A DNA stretch of 64,000 nucleotides from UBA4582 sp013204195 (GTDB lineage: Bacteria > Pseudomonadota > Gammaproteobacteria > Pseudomonadales > Azotimanducaceae): positions 9,002-73,001 of the forward strand of contig CAWUUH010000042.1 of NCBI GenBank assembly GCA_963925735.1. The letters run 5' to 3'. Below are positions 63,364-64,000 of this stretch, in pieces. The stretch's first letter is position 1, and the number at the start of each line of letters is the position of its first letter. The notes below the pieces were generated by a model. The model was not told the origin of the DNA. It did not search any database and worked only from the letters and a program-made list of their open reading frames with translations. The position numbers were made by a program, and so were the translations under genes.

Positions 63364-64000
63364 ATGGGATTTCATAACACTATGTTGTTAATGGGACAGC
63401 GGCTCATCTTCAGACTAACGTTCGTCAGCATCTTGCTGACCCTGTCACTACCTGCCTCAAGCCAGGACAACTGGAAAATCAATCTGAAAAATGCCGATAT
63501 CCGTGAATTTGTCACTCAGGTATCCGCCATCACGGGCAAGAGCTTTATTATTGATCCCCGAGTTAAAGGTAACGTTACCGTCATTTCCAATACCTCCATG
63601 GATACACCGGCCGTCTATGAGCTATTTCTGGCGGTGCTGCGAGTTCATGGCTTTGCGGCGGTCCCCTCTGGCAATGTGGTTCGTATCGTTCAACAGGTCC
63701 TAGCCAAGCAGAGCAGCAATCCACAGGATTTTTCCACTGAAAATCCAGGCGAAGAATTGATCACACAGGTACTCAGCGTTAAGAATACCGATTCGAATGA
63801 GCTGGTTAAAATTCTCCGACCCTTGATTCCCCAGTATGGCCACATTGCCGGACTGTCCCAGCCAAACGCGCTGATCATCAGCGACCATGCAGAGAACATT
63901 GCGCGCCTGATGGAAATTATCGATCGAATCGATATCGCCGATAACTCAACTACGCGCATTATCCAACTTCAGGATGCCTGGATCGAAGACGTCGTCAGCC
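63364..64000 (+). CDS. gspD: Type II secretion secretin GspD, 3' end cut by window
   Basis: Outer-membrane secretin pore. The open frame runs from ATG 63364 to the window edge (212 codons). A hydrophobic signal (about 10-35) ends near LPASSQ. The N0 domain follows with NLKNADIREFVTQVSAITG and IIDPRVKGNVTV, then an N1 repeat with VLSVKNTDSNELVKILRP and PNALIISDHAENI. Alternative ATGs at 63382 and 63391 give a more compact signal. No strong ribosome site was found. Confidence 0.93.
   Translation, partial: MGFHNTMLLMGQRLIFRLTFVSILLTLSLPASSQDNWKINLKNADIREFVTQVSAITGKSFIIDPRVKGNVTVISNTSMDTPAVYELFLAVLRVHGFAAVPSGNVVRIVQQVLAKQSSNPQDFSTENPGEELITQVLSVKNTDSNELVKILRPLIPQYGHIAGLSQPNALIISDHAENIARLMEIIDRIDIADNSTTRIIQLQDAWIEDVVS

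Overview
The window reads as a contiguous piece of a gammaproteobacterial chromosome, most likely a marine member of the Pseudomonas/Cellvibrio breadth. The gene neighbourhoods are typical of that group: csrA-lysC-alaS, recX-recA, mutS-fdxA-nlpD-pcm-truD-ispF-ispD-ftsB-eno-kdsA-pyrG-tilS-dnaE, rnhB-lpxB-fabZ-lpxD-skp-bamA-rseP-dxr-cdsA-frr-pyrH-tsf-rpsB, and map-glnD-dapC-dapD-dapE. A Na+-pumping oxaloacetate decarboxylase (oadGAB), a complete outer-membrane assembly and LPS machinery, and a type II secretion operon at the right edge fit a sodium-using, secreting, Gram-negative bacterium. No phage, transposon, integrase, CRISPR or restriction gene was seen.

Layout. 1-3558: end of an array of 12-bp repeats, then oadB, oadA and oadG on the minus strand. 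3559-7018: a large secreted protein of unknown role with a Vps62-like C-terminal segment. 7019-7387: tRNA-Ser(GCU) and tRNA-Arg(ACG). 7643-9375: a plus-strand pair, a PaaX-type regulator and a membrane fatty-acid desaturase, lying between the tRNAs and csrA. 9671-19449 (minus): csrA, lysC, alaS, a Lon-like protease, a coiled-coil protein, a globin-like protein, recX and recA, with a LexA box facing mutS. 19788-22842 (plus): mutS and fdxA. 22843-23630: a repeat-filled gap where rpoS usually lies. 23631-37427 (minus): envelope, isoprenoid, nucleotide and replication genes. 37871-38077: a cold-shock protein on the plus strand. 38095-53605 (minus): the lipid A/BAM/isoprenoid/translation superoperon. 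54107-64000 (plus): map, glnD, the dap genes and the start of a type II secretion operon, with gspD cut by the window edge.

The most unusual features are absences and intergenic structure, not new enzymes. Five genes that normally sit in these conserved strings are missing from their places with no remnant seen: rpoS (fdxA|nlpD), surE (truD|pcm), accA (dnaE|tilS), lpxA (fabZ|lpxB) and uppS (frr|cdsA). Three of these are normally essential, so they should be elsewhere in the genome. The rpoS gap holds three unrelated tandem-repeat arrays. On its minus strand it also has a GGA-rich stretch with two GGA motifs displayed in hairpin loops and a perfect 11-bp hairpin at its end. This resembles a CsrA-sequestering small RNA of the RsmZ type and is the best candidate for something undescribed here. 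Short tandem arrays (9-17 bp units of differing sequence) recur in many intergenic gaps. A G-quadruplex-type G tract, several near-perfect palindromes and a structured rpsB leader are also present.

Limits: identification is by reading motifs, lengths and gene order. No database search or alignment was run, and starts were chosen by eye from Shine-Dalgarno spacing and family length.
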